Shown here: one piece after another, positions 1 through 6,546 of the stretch
How positions within the stretch are numbered: position 1 is the stretch's first letter
Layout: every line of letters begins with the position of its first letter
Assembly: GCA_945871755.1 (NCBI GenBank)
Contig: CAMBWV010000025.1
Location: 1-8,456, forward strand
Direction of reading: 5' to 3'
DNA from: an uncultured Bacteroidales bacterium
Lineage (GTDB): Bacteria; Bacteroidota; Bacteroidia; Bacteroidales; Bacteroidaceae
Length of the DNA: 8,456 nucleotides
The notes under the pieces: model-generated
Told to the model about the DNA's origin: nothing
What the model saw: only the letters and a program-made list of their open reading frames with translations
The model's database searches: none
Program-made: the position numbers and the translations under genes

Positions 1-1265
1 AGGTCCTGTCCAATATCGCAACGGAAATATTTCTTCTCGAATTGCACCTCCTGCGCGCCCTTCATGGCCTGGGCCAAAGCCTCCGCCTTATCCTTGCCAT
101 AGGCACTCACGGCGATGACGCGGCCACCAGCCGTGACCACCTGCCCGTCCTTCACGGCCGTGCCCGCATGGAAGGTGACGCAACCCTCGGGATGGAGGCC
201 CGTGATGGGGAAGCCCTTCTCGTAAGCCTCGGGATAGCCGCCCGATACGCACATGACGCATACCGCGGCACGCTCATCGTGCTCAACGGTGCACGCGTCC
301 AAACGGCCTTCGGCAACCGCCTTGAACAGTTCCACGATGTCCGTCTTCAGGCGCAGCATGACCGTTTCCGTTTCGGGGTCGCCCATGCGGCAGTTGTATT
401 CAATCACCTTCGGGCCGTCCGCCGTATTGATAAGGCCGAAGAAGATGAAGCCCTTGTAGTCCAGGTCGTCCTTGGCTAGACCCTCCACGGTGGGACGGAT
501 GATTTCGTCCTCCACGCGCTGCATCCAAGCCTTGTCGGCAAAGGGAACGGGCGAAACGCTGCCCATGCCGCCCGTGTTGAGGCCCGTGTCGCCCACGCCG
601 ATGCGCTTGTAGTCCTTCGCCTCGGGCAGTATCTGGTAGTGCTGGCCATCCGTGAGCACGAACACCGAGCACTCGATGCCGCTCAGGAACTCCTCAATGA
701 CCACGCGGGCAGAGGCGTTGCCAAACTTACCGCCGAGCATATTGGCCAATTCCTGCTGGGCCTCTTCGAGGGTGTCGAGGATGAGCACACCCTTGCCCGC
801 GCAAAGACCGTCGGCCTTGAGCACGTAGGGCGGTTGCAGCGTTTCGAGGAATCGTTGTCCAGCCTTGAGCTGTGTGCCGTCAAAGGTTTCGTAGGCCGCA
901 GTGGGGATGCCGTGGCGCTTCATGAAGGCTTTGGCGAAATCCTTCGAGCCTTCCAACTGGGCACCCTGCTGCGAGGGACCGATGACGGGGATGTGGCGCA
1001 AATCTTCGCGTGCAGCGAAATAATTGCTGACGCCTTTCACGAGAGGGTCTTCGGGGCCGACCACCAGCATATCAATGGCCTTGTCGAGCACGAACTGTGC
1101 CACGCCCTCAAAGTCGTCGGCCTTGAGACCGTCCACATTGACAGCCACCTCGGCCGTGCCAGCATTGCCAGGCGCCACATAGAGGGTTTCAACCAGCGCA
1201 CTCTGCGCAATCTTCCATGCCAAGGCGTGCTCGCGGCCGCCGCTTCCAAGGAGTAGGATTTTCAT
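1..1265 (-). CDS. purD: Phosphoribosylamine--glycine ligase (GAR synthetase), 3' end cut by window edge
   Basis: This cytoplasmic ATP-grasp enzyme joins glycine to 5-phosphoribosylamine, making glycinamide ribonucleotide and ADP in the second step of de novo purine synthesis. The reverse strand opens with an ATG at 1265 and translates for 421 residues without a stop to the left edge. Seen directly: the N-terminal GSGGREHAL motif (residues 7-15), the ATP-grasp stretch [10 protein letters not shown] (from residue 150), NTGGMG (230-235) and the metal/nucleotide motif [10 protein letters not shown] (from residue 291). The last visible residues, CDIGQD, match the usual extreme C-terminus of the family, so only a few residues should be missing. 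The start is fixed by the [10 protein letters not shown] opening, and no Shine-Dalgarno is visible. The gene stands downstream of tRNA-Leu but is separated from it by a terminator, so it probably has its own promoter. No other purine gene is in view. Confidence 0.97.
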   Translation of the reverse strand, partial: MKILLLGSGGREHALAWKIAQSALVETLYVAPGNAGTAEVAVNVDGLKADDFEGVAQFVLDKAIDMLVVGPEDPLVKGVSNYFAAREDLRHIPVIGPSQQGAQLEGSKDFAKAFMKRHGIPTAAYETFDGTQLKAGQRFLETLQPPYVLKADGLCAGKGVLILDTLEEAQQELANMLGGKFGNASARVVIEEFLSGIECSVFVLTDGQHYQILPEAKDYKRIGVGDTGLNTGGMGSVSPVPFADKAWMQRVEDEIIRPTVEGLAKDDLDYKGFIFFGLINTADGPKVIEYNCRMGDPETETVMLRLKTDIVELFKAVAEGRLDACTVEHDERAAVCVMCVSGGYPEAYEKGFPITGLHPEGCVTFHAGTAVKDGQVVTAGGRVIAVSAYGKDKAEALAQAMKGAQEVQFEKKYFRCDIGQD

Positions 1266-1307
1266 ATAAATAAGGGGAGGATAATTTGTGAATCTGTATA
1301 TCTGCCG

Positions 1308-1338
1308 CGAAGTTAGCCATTTGCGGAAAACCTGCCAA
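1308..1338 (-). promoter_or_regulatory. Candidate Bacteroidetes-type promoter for purD
   Basis: Read on the minus strand, TAACTTCG (1308-1315) resembles the Bacteroidetes -7 box TAnnTTTG with one mismatch. A TTG (1336-1338), the possible -33 element, lies 20 bases upstream. It sits about 43 bases before the purD ATG and downstream of the tRNA-Leu terminator, which is where a purD promoter would be expected. It rests on motif and spacing alone. Confidence 0.4.
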
Positions 1339-1370
1339 GGGCTAGCGGGAAAAGTTTGGCGGGGAGCGCA

Positions 1371-1478
1371 GCGAGAAAAGCGAGAAAAGCGGAAGATAGC
1401 ATCAACAGAATTTACGGAAAATCTAGAATCTCTAGAATCTCTAGAAAATCTAGAATCTCTAGAACATCCAGAATCCGC
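1371..1478. repeat. Degenerate 9-bp tandem array, about 12 units
   Basis: A 9-bp periodicity keeps the same phase across this stretch. The first two units are identical (GCGAGAAAA). Units three to five are weak. From 1416 the units are close variants of AGAATCTCT or AGAAAATCT: three exact AGAATCTCT copies at 1425, 1434 and 1452, with related units at 1416, 1443, 1461 and 1470. TCTAGA palindromes recur at the unit joints. The array lies between the tRNA-Leu terminator and the candidate purD promoter. A plus-strand reading frame passes through it as Glu-Ser-Leu-like triplets, but that frame also runs antisense through tRNA-Leu and is not credible as a gene. Confidence 0.75.
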
Positions 1479-1482
1479 CAAC

Positions 1483-1518
1483 AAAAAAACGCCAACCGAA
1501 TGCAGCATTCAGTCAGCG
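1483..1518 (-). terminator. Intrinsic terminator of tRNA-Leu
   Basis: On the minus strand a 13-bp stem (1506-1518 with 1490-1502, including three G-U wobbles) closes a 3-nt CTG loop and is followed directly by seven T residues (1489-1483). It begins 10 bases after the tRNA 3' end. It should stop tRNA transcription before the 9-bp array and purD. Confidence 0.88.
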
Positions 1519-1527
1519 TTTACTATG

Positions 1528-1609
1528 TACCCAGAGCCGGGGTCGAACCGGCACGGGTTGCCCCACTGGTGTTTGAGACCAGCGCGTCTACCGATTCCGC
1601 CATCTGGGC
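1528..1609 (-). tRNA. tRNA-Leu, anticodon CAA
   Basis: The 82-nt cloverleaf is complete. The anticodon stem CTGGT/ACCAG closes a loop whose anticodon is CAA (reads UUG codons). A long variable arm (GGG-CAA-CCC) is typical of class II leucine tRNAs. The T arm is a perfect 5-bp GCCGG/CCGGC stem with loop TTCGACC, and the discriminator is A. The acceptor stem has six Watson-Crick pairs and a G1-U72 wobble at its end. CCA is not encoded; ACA follows the last acceptor base. It has its own promoter upstream and terminator downstream, so it is a single-gene unit. Confidence 0.96.
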
Positions 1610-1621
1610 TTGATAGCGGTG

Positions 1622-1653
1622 CAAAGGTACGGGAAAAATTCTATCGCACCAAA
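1622..1653 (-). promoter_or_regulatory. Bacteroidetes-type promoter of tRNA-Leu
   Basis: On the minus strand TACCTTTG (1622-1629) is a perfect TAnnTTTG -7 box, and TTTG (1650-1653) lies exactly 20 bases upstream as the -33 box. Initiation would fall a few bases before the tRNA 5' end at 1609. Confidence 0.82.
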
Positions 1654-1968
1654 TATTTGCTCGGAATTTGCACGATGGAGCGTTTTTTTTGCGGAACGGA
1701 GGGCAGGTTTTTGCGGTGTGGGGCGGGATTTTATGGGGTGAAAGGAGCTGAGGGGTGGACGGGGAGGAAGTTTGGTTTGGCTCTTCTGTGGACGGGGCGG
1801 CAACGGATTTCTTTGGCTGGGCTGGTCGTTTTGGCGGAATTATTCGTCGGAGAATCTGCTGTACGTCATGTTTTCGGATATTTTCAGAAATGAAGGGGCG
1901 GCATGTCGGAAGAAAACTTTACCTTAGCGGAAGAAAATACTAACCACTGCAAGTAAAATTTGTAGGCT
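1654..1968. other. G-skewed intergenic region upstream of manC, no gene seen
   Basis: I find no convincing gene here. By hand count the plus strand from 1681 to 1800 has about 57 G and 13 C, with G runs at 1720, 1725, 1735, 1752 and 1761. A run of eight T lies at 1683-1690. Short reading frames exist on both strands but are low complexity (rich in Pro, Arg and Ser on the minus strand, Gly and Arg on the plus strand) and show no family resemblance. The right end must hold the manC promoter, but no good TAnnTTTG plus TTG pair is visible. Confidence 0.55.
1907..1937 (+). promoter_or_regulatory. Direct repeat upstream of manC, possible operator
   Basis: The 10-mer CGGAAGAAAA occurs at 1907-1916 and again at 1928-1937, a 21-bp start-to-start spacing of about two helical turns. 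The second copy ends 31 bases before the manC ATG. Between them, TACCTTAG (1920-1927) is one base off a Bacteroidetes -7 box but lacks a -33 partner. A regulatory role is inference only. Confidence 0.25.
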
Positions 1969-3063
1969 ATGACGATGAACACAAACCACAGCTATTGTAT
2001 TATTCTGGCCGGTGGCGAGGGACGCCGCCTGTGGCCTGAGAGCCGTAAATACCGACCCAAGCAATTCATCGATTTCTTTGGTACAGGCCGCACGCTCCTC
2101 CAACAGACGTTCGACCGTTTTGCCGACTGGTTGCCCGCCGACCATATCTTCGTATCTACCTATAAGGACTACGTGGAGATGGTCAAGGAGCAGTTGCCCG
2201 AAGTGCCGCAAGAGAATATCCTGCAGGAGCCTGTGCAACTCTCGACAGCGCCTGCCGCCGTCTGGGCTAACTATCACATCCACCTGCAAGACCCAGATGC
2301 CGTTGTAGTGCTCACGCCCGCCGACCAGCAAATCATTTATGCCGACCGCTTCCGCACGGAAATCGCTAAGGCTATGGAATATGCAGCCACGCATCCCGTT
2401 TTCGTGGCCATGGGTGCGCCTGCCACGGTGCCCAATACAGCCTACGGCTACATCCAAATGGGCGACACCGTCGAGCAGGGTCTCCTGCACCGCGTGAAGA
2501 GTTTCCAGGAGAAACCAGCCATGGACTACGCGCGGCTTTTTGTGGAGAGCGGCGAATTTATGTGGAACACTGGTCTCTTCCTCTGGCACGTCCAGACGAT
2601 GGGCAATTTCATGAAGGAAATAACACCCGATGTGGCCGAAATTATTGAAAAGGCCCACGCCCACCTCACGCACGACGAGGAGATGCGCCTTGTTGGCGAC
2701 ATCTATCCTGCGCGCCTCAACCGCGGCATTGACCTTATGCTGCTCGACCAGAGCAAGGACGTGCTGGTCTATGAGTGCGACTTCGGTTGGTCGGACGTAG
2801 GCTGCTGGACGGAGCTCTACGAGGTGGCCCACAAGGACTTCGACGACAATGCGGTGCTGGGCCACGGCCGCGTGCTCCTCTCGGGTTGCAGCCGCAATGT
2901 GGTGGTAATGCCCGAGGGAAAGGCTGCCGTCATCAAGGGGCTGGAAGGCTTCCTCGTGGTCGAGCGCGACGGCGTGCTGGTGATTTGTCCGAACGACGAC
3001 CCGAAGAATGTGCGCCGCCTGGCCGACGAGGCTATGGTGAAACTTGGCGAGGACGTGCTGTAG
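1969..3063 (+). CDS. manC: Mannose-1-phosphate guanylyltransferase
   Basis: This cytoplasmic nucleotidyltransferase makes GDP-mannose from mannose-1-phosphate and GTP, supplying mannose and fucose residues for surface polysaccharides and glycoproteins. At 364 residues it is the short form without a fused phosphomannose isomerase domain. Motifs seen: the sugar-nucleotide signature LAGGEGRRLWPESRKYRPKQ (from residue 13), a STAPA loop (92-96) where NTAPA is usual, PADQ (117-120) where a histidine commonly follows the aspartate, AYGYI (158-162), FQEKP (179-183), WNTGLF (199-204) and FGWSDVGCW (272-280). A beta-helix-like C-terminus follows. ATG 1969 is used; ATG 1975 would remove two residues and cannot be excluded. 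No Shine-Dalgarno is visible. It is a single gene, convergent with the long gene on the other strand. The symbol follows the family; rfbM-type naming would be equally fair. Confidence 0.95.
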   Translation: MTMNTNHSYCIILAGGEGRRLWPESRKYRPKQFIDFFGTGRTLLQQTFDRFADWLPADHIFVSTYKDYVEMVKEQLPEVPQENILQEPVQLSTAPAAVWANYHIHLQDPDAVVVLTPADQQIIYADRFRTEIAKAMEYAATHPVFVAMGAPATVPNTAYGYIQMGDTVEQGLLHRVKSFQEKPAMDYARLFVESGEFMWNTGLFLWHVQTMGNFMKEITPDVAEIIEKAHAHLTHDEEMRLVGDIYPARLNRGIDLMLLDQSKDVLVYECDFGWSDVGCWTELYEVAHKDFDDNAVLGHGRVLLSGCSRNVVVMPEGKAAVIKGLEGFLVVERDGVLVICPNDDPKNVRRLADEAMVKLGEDVL

Positions 3064-3087
3064 GCAGAGCCGAAAAGACCGCACCTT

Positions 3088-3179
3088 GCTTGTAATAAAA
3101 TAAGGAGTTCGTTCCCACTGAAAGGTAATAATAGAATATTGCTTTTTCAGCGGGAACGAACTCCTTATTTCCTACAAGC
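3088..3179. terminator. Long inverted repeat between convergent genes, probable bidirectional terminator
   Basis: Arms 3098-3124 and 3144-3170 are complementary over 27 positions with one mismatch (3117/3151) and one wobble, leaving a loop of about 19 bases. After a small internal loop the pairing resumes for 7 bp outside (3088-3094 with 3173-3179). It lies 24 bases after the manC stop and about 60 bases after the stop of the convergent gene. The minus-strand read leaves the stem into TTTTATTA and the plus-strand read into TTATTTCC. It is much longer than an ordinary intrinsic terminator, so it may be a structured RNA or part of a repeat element instead. Confidence 0.6.
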
Positions 3180-3256
3180 CTGCGGCCTCATTCCTACAAG
3201 CCAGCAGTTGCATTCCTACAAGCAAGTAGTTGCATTCCTACAAGCCAGTGGCTTCA
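3169..3256. repeat. Four tandem 22-bp repeats overlapping a gene end
   Basis: Four head-to-tail units begin at 3169, 3191, 3213 and 3235, each exactly 22 bp. The first 11 bases, TTCCTACAAGC, are identical in all four. The other half varies but always ends in CA. Units can form small hairpins of different sequence: in the fourth, AAGCC pairs with GGCTT; in the third, GCAA pairs with TTGC. The fourth unit contains the final codons and TAG stop of the minus-strand gene at 3238. The first unit touches the right arm of the adjacent hairpin, whose outer 7 bp are built from its TACAAGC. It is not a CRISPR: there are no spacers. Confidence 0.9.
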
Positions 3257-5943
3257 TAGTTCACGTATTCCCCCTTCCCTGTTATTCCGCGCAAGGAAAT
3301 ACGCAGCCGTTGCGCGGGCGCACCATTATTATATAGGATGACGGTGGCGCGGCCTTGGTTGTCCGTTTGCAGATGCGGTTGCCAAAGGAGCGTTCGCCGT
3401 ACGTCCTCCTCCGTTGGGCGGTCGTCCTTGCGATAGTTGGGCTGATAGAATTGGCGGGGAGTGGCGAAGCCGCGCACGTGGCGCACTTCGTAATTGCGGC
3501 CTACGGGATTGCGCGGCGCATTCGGGTCCTCGTAGAGCAGGATGAGATAGCCAGGGGAAGACTTCGAGGCTGTGTTAGGTTCAAGGTCGAGGAACTTGCT
3601 GAGGCGGTCGCCCTTCGCGATGGCCACGCTGCGAAACCATTCCGCCGGTGCATCTTCAAGGTCGTAAGGAATCGTGGTACTATTATTGAGCAGAAACGTC
3701 GTTTCGCGGCCCGCCCAGCGGAGGGACTGTACCGCGTCCTCGGGCACACCGTTGAGCGACGCACCGTCGTTGCCATCGCTCGCTGTCTGTCCTGCACGCA
3801 GGTCTGTCTCCGACACATATTCCATCTCCGCATTGCGGTCCAGCAGCGTCAGGAAGTGGAGAATCGTCCCAGGGTCGCCGCCCGCATCCTTATAGCGGTC
3901 CACTTCGCGGCTCAGGTCGATGAAGCAATCGGCGTTGCGCTGGCCCGCTGCCTCGCCACCCTGATACGTGTAGCGGTTGCCTGTGAACCCCTTGTACTTA
4001 TGTTGGCGCTTGCCCTTCACGGCTACTTCCTTGAGATGGTATTGTGAATAATCGGGGATGGTATCCGCCCAAAGGAAGGTGTCGATGGGCAGAGCGATTT
4101 GGGCTAGGTGGCTAGGCGCAAGGGGCGGATGGATTTCCAAATCGGATAAGGTAAGGGCGCGCAGGGCAGGACTAAACCAGCGGTCAATGGTCAGGCGGCC
4201 GCGGACAGGGCGACCTTTAATATCTTTCATCCTGAACTGGGCGGTGAGTTCGCCTTTGTAATCCACGTTGGAAACAAAGGCGAAGCGCCCTTCGGCATCC
4301 GTGCTGGTTTCTGCCTCCAGCCCAAGACCTTTCAAGGAGTACATCTTGAGCGCAAGGCTCACGTTGGGCATGGGTTCGCGGCGGTCGTTGTCGCGCAATA
4401 CTTGCCCGTTGATCGTCAGGCGTTCCTCGATGGGCTGCGGCGTGGGGAAGGAATCGCGGCCGCACACTTCTTCAAAACGATTGGCTGTCCAGCCCTGCAC
4501 CATCAGTAGGAGGTCAAGCGCCTCGCGCCGCTGGGGCGAGGAGAGTGGGAAGTAGTCCCACGGCCGACGGATGTAGCCGCGCAATTCCGAACTTAGCAGT
4601 AGGGCCACGTCTGTCCCTGCATCGTCACTGCGCATAAATTCCGTGTCGGCCGCTCGCACCGAGAGCGAACAGTCCGTCTGCACGGGCGCGCCCAGCGCAT
4701 CACGCAGTTGAATCTGTAGCACAATGGGGGCGTAGGGCGCATAGGACGTGGCGTTTTGTTGCACATCCACGCGCACCTCGCGCCGAAGGGCGTCGCGCCA
4801 AATGAGGCGCTGGGCCAACGTGCGGCCTGTGGCGGAGAACAGCACCACCTGATTGACACCGCCGCGTAGGGCCGTCAGCGGCAGGGTGAGTTCGGCAGCC
4901 TGCCCCTGTAGGCGCAACGTATCGCAGTAGCCCACTGCTCCGCGACAGAGTACGGCAAGGCCCAATAGGCTATCGGCCCGCAGTGCGCGCGGTGTGGCTG
5001 TGATGCGCAGGTCGTAGGCCGCGGGCTGGCCGTCGGCATATTGCGGACTGACGCGTAGCACGTAGTCACCGCCTTCGCCAGACGGCAGCTCGAAGCGTTG
5101 CTGCCCAAGCCGTACATAGCCATCCGTCATGTTGGCGGGCAGGGTGAGGAGACCTCTACCTTGAAGGAGGGTGGGGAAGTGGCCCAGCGTTTCGCCTAGC
5201 GCATTGCAGAGCACCAGCGTGTCGGCCTTTGCGTCGGCTGCTCCGCCCGTTATCTCGAAAGCAATCCGTTGCTCCAGCCCTGCCACGCGCAGCCCGCCTT
5301 CGGGATAGAAGCGGACGGTTCGCGCCTTTGCCGCCTCGTCCGCGATGAGGCGCGGTGTCATGCGTGTGGCGGTGTTGTTGAGCGCGGGGCGTTCGATTTC
5401 GAGGCGCGTGGGGTCGATGTCGTCGATTTTCATCTTCTTGCGGCGCGCCACGGGACGCTGGAAGACGGGTACTATGCGTGAGAAGCAGGCGTCTGTGCCC
5501 CAGTTGACCATTTCGCGCGTATAGGCCCGCACTTCGTAATAGCCTGTGCGTATGGGCGTGTCTAGCACAAACGAACCCTCGGCGCGCCCTGTTGAATCGA
5601 TGGGTAATGTCTGCTGTTCCATCAGCTGGCCAGCGGCATTGAGCAGTTCTACGTAGAGCACACCCGACAAAGGTTCGGGCCGCAGCGTAGCCGCCTGAAC
5701 CACATAGGCGCGAAACCATAGTGTCTCGCCTTCGTAGTAACCATTGTTATCTAGGTGGAGATACACCATCTCGCGCGGCGTACGCTCCACAAAGCCTGCC
5801 GCTTGTCGCAAATGGGCAAACAGCATCGTGGCCTCGTCGGCCGCTTGGGCGAAGAGGCGGAGGGGAAGAAGGAGAAGGAGTAAAAGGAGGGTACGCACGG
5901 GAGGATAGAATGCTTGACAGTATTTTGGGAACAGTATCTCCAA
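3238..5943 (-). CDS. Large exported protein with macroglobulin-like, carboxypeptidase-regulatory-like and degenerate TonB-plug-like regions
   Basis: This 901-residue protein belongs to a Bacteroidetes envelope family often labelled MG2 or carboxypeptidase-like regulatory domain; its exact role is unknown to me. Seen: an eight-leucine signal peptide ending AQA near residue 34, with no lipobox; an MG2-like domain at about 55-165 (from YLHLDNNGYYEGETLWFRAY to GYYEVRAYT); further beta-rich modules at about 200-440; ALDLLLMVQGW near 475-485; a carboxypeptidase-regulatory-like fold at about 508-580 (TINGQVL, then TDAEGRFAF); LKEVAVKGKR near 637, as before TonB plugs; and LLWQPHLQTDNQGRATV near 852. 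No beta-barrel follows, so it is not a TonB receptor. It probably faces the periplasm or outer membrane. There is no ATG: TTG 5943, seven bases after the peptidase stop, is the longest start, while GTG 5898 would give a tidy MRTLLLL signal peptide (886 residues). It probably forms an operon with the upstream peptidase gene. Confidence 0.85.
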   Translation of the reverse strand: MEILFPKYCQAFYPPVRTLLLLLLLLPLRLFAQAADEATMLFAHLRQAAGFVERTPREMVYLHLDNNGYYEGETLWFRAYVVQAATLRPEPLSGVLYVELLNAAGQLMEQQTLPIDSTGRAEGSFVLDTPIRTGYYEVRAYTREMVNWGTDACFSRIVPVFQRPVARRKKMKIDDIDPTRLEIERPALNNTATRMTPRLIADEAAKARTVRFYPEGGLRVAGLEQRIAFEITGGAADAKADTLVLCNALGETLGHFPTLLQGRGLLTLPANMTDGYVRLGQQRFELPSGEGGDYVLRVSPQYADGQPAAYDLRITATPRALRADSLLGLAVLCRGAVGYCDTLRLQGQAAELTLPLTALRGGVNQVVLFSATGRTLAQRLIWRDALRREVRVDVQQNATSYAPYAPIVLQIQLRDALGAPVQTDCSLSVRAADTEFMRSDDAGTDVALLLSSELRGYIRRPWDYFPLSSPQRREALDLLLMVQGWTANRFEEVCGRDSFPTPQPIEERLTINGQVLRDNDRREPMPNVSLALKMYSLKGLGLEAETSTDAEGRFAFVSNVDYKGELTAQFRMKDIKGRPVRGRLTIDRWFSPALRALTLSDLEIHPPLAPSHLAQIALPIDTFLWADTIPDYSQYHLKEVAVKGKRQHKYKGFTGNRYTYQGGEAAGQRNADCFIDLSREVDRYKDAGGDPGTILHFLTLLDRNAEMEYVSETDLRAGQTASDGNDGASLNGVPEDAVQSLRWAGRETTFLLNNSTTIPYDLEDAPAEWFRSVAIAKGDRLSKFLDLEPNTASKSSPGYLILLYEDPNAPRNPVGRNYEVRHVRGFATPRQFYQPNYRKDDRPTEEDVRRTLLWQPHLQTDNQGRATVILYNNGAPAQRLRISLRGITGKGEYVNYEATGL

Positions 5944-5950
5944 AGAGCAA

Positions 5951-6481
5951 TCAGCGCATGTGGCGGCGCTGCAGGTCTAGGGCAAAGGCTTTCATTTCTC
6001 GCTCTAGGGCCTTGCCGCGGCCAGGCTCTCCATAGAAGGCGTCAACCTGCGCCCAGAAGCGCGGACTATGGTTCATTTCGTTGAGGTGGGCGAGTTCGTG
6101 GCGCACAACGTATTGAATGAGGTAGGGAGGCGCAAGCAGCAGCCAAAGCGACAGATTGATATTGCCCAGCGAGGAACAACTGCCCCAGCGGCTCGACAAA
6201 TCTTTAATATATACCTTGTTGAAGCGCAGGTGAAACTTCAGCGCCTGATCGTGCAGCATACATGGCAGCACCTCCTTGGCTCGTTGGCGCAGTGCCTCGG
6301 TGACTACGCGCCGTGCCCATTCCTGCGCCCGTGGCTCTTCCAGTTGCAAACCTGCGGGCATGGTGATGACAATCGAAGCACCCTTGCGCGATATCATGCC
6401 CGTGGGCAGCGTGCCGCGCTCCAGCCGCAGTTGCAACAGTATGGTATCTACGCGGAAATCGTATGTCAGATGGATTTTCAT
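5951..6481 (-). CDS. YgjP/DUF45-type zinc metallopeptidase-like protein
   Basis: This 176-residue protein is a predicted zinc hydrolase of the YgjP-like (DUF45, M48-like) family, whose physiological substrates are not settled. Motifs seen: RWGSCSSLG (98-106), the zinc site HELAH (128-132) with catalytic Glu129, and NHSPRFW (137-143), whose His138 is the likely third ligand. There is no signal peptide or membrane segment, so it is presumably cytoplasmic. It is shorter than the roughly 230 residues common in the family, the shortfall being N-terminal. The frame stays open upstream to 6619, but that extension would translate tRNA-Gln and a terminator, so the ATG at 6481 is chosen. That ATG lies 17 nt from the base of the tRNA-Gln terminator stem, leaving no room for a separate promoter between them. 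The gene for the large exported protein follows after seven bases. Confidence 0.9.
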   Translation of the reverse strand: MKIHLTYDFRVDTILLQLRLERGTLPTGMISRKGASIVITMPAGLQLEEPRAQEWARRVVTEALRQRAKEVLPCMLHDQALKFHLRFNKVYIKDLSSRWGSCSSLGNINLSLWLLLAPPYLIQYVVRHELAHLNEMNHSPRFWAQVDAFYGEPGRGKALEREMKAFALDLQRRHMR

Positions 6482-6492
6482 AATCGTCAAAG

Positions 6493-6530
6493 AAAAAAGC
6501 GGGCGCTGCACCAAGGAGTGCAGCGCCCGC
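6493..6530 (-). terminator. Intrinsic terminator of tRNA-Gln, abutting the peptidase start
   Basis: On the minus strand a perfect 13-bp GC-rich stem (6518-6530 with 6499-6511) closes a 6-nt loop and is followed by six T residues (6498-6493). It begins 16 bases after the tRNA 3' end. The next gene's ATG lies only 11 nt past the T run, so the hairpin may also limit expression of that gene. Confidence 0.92.
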
Positions 6531-6546
6531 AAATCAAATAAATCAG

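Noticed and set aside
42..1256. Two plus-strand open frames (42-479 and 639-1256) opposite purD
   Set aside because: Antisense to PurD, whose conserved motifs are on the minus strand.
1288..1893. 201-residue plus-strand frame through the 9-bp array with ESL/ENL tripeptide repeats
   Set aside because: It runs antisense through the tRNA-Leu terminator, tRNA and promoter; the tripeptide repeat is simply the 9-bp periodicity translated.
1924..3084. 386-residue open frame on the minus strand covering the whole of manC
   Set aside because: It is a GC-driven antisense shadow; the plus strand has unmistakable guanylyltransferase motifs and the antisense product shows no family resemblance.
3169..3256. 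CRISPR-like array
   Set aside because: The 22-bp units are directly contiguous, with no unique spacers and no cas genes.
3355..4047. 230-residue open frame on the plus strand inside the large envelope gene
   Set aside because: Antisense shadow of a gene with a clear signal peptide and domain pattern; no recognisable motif.
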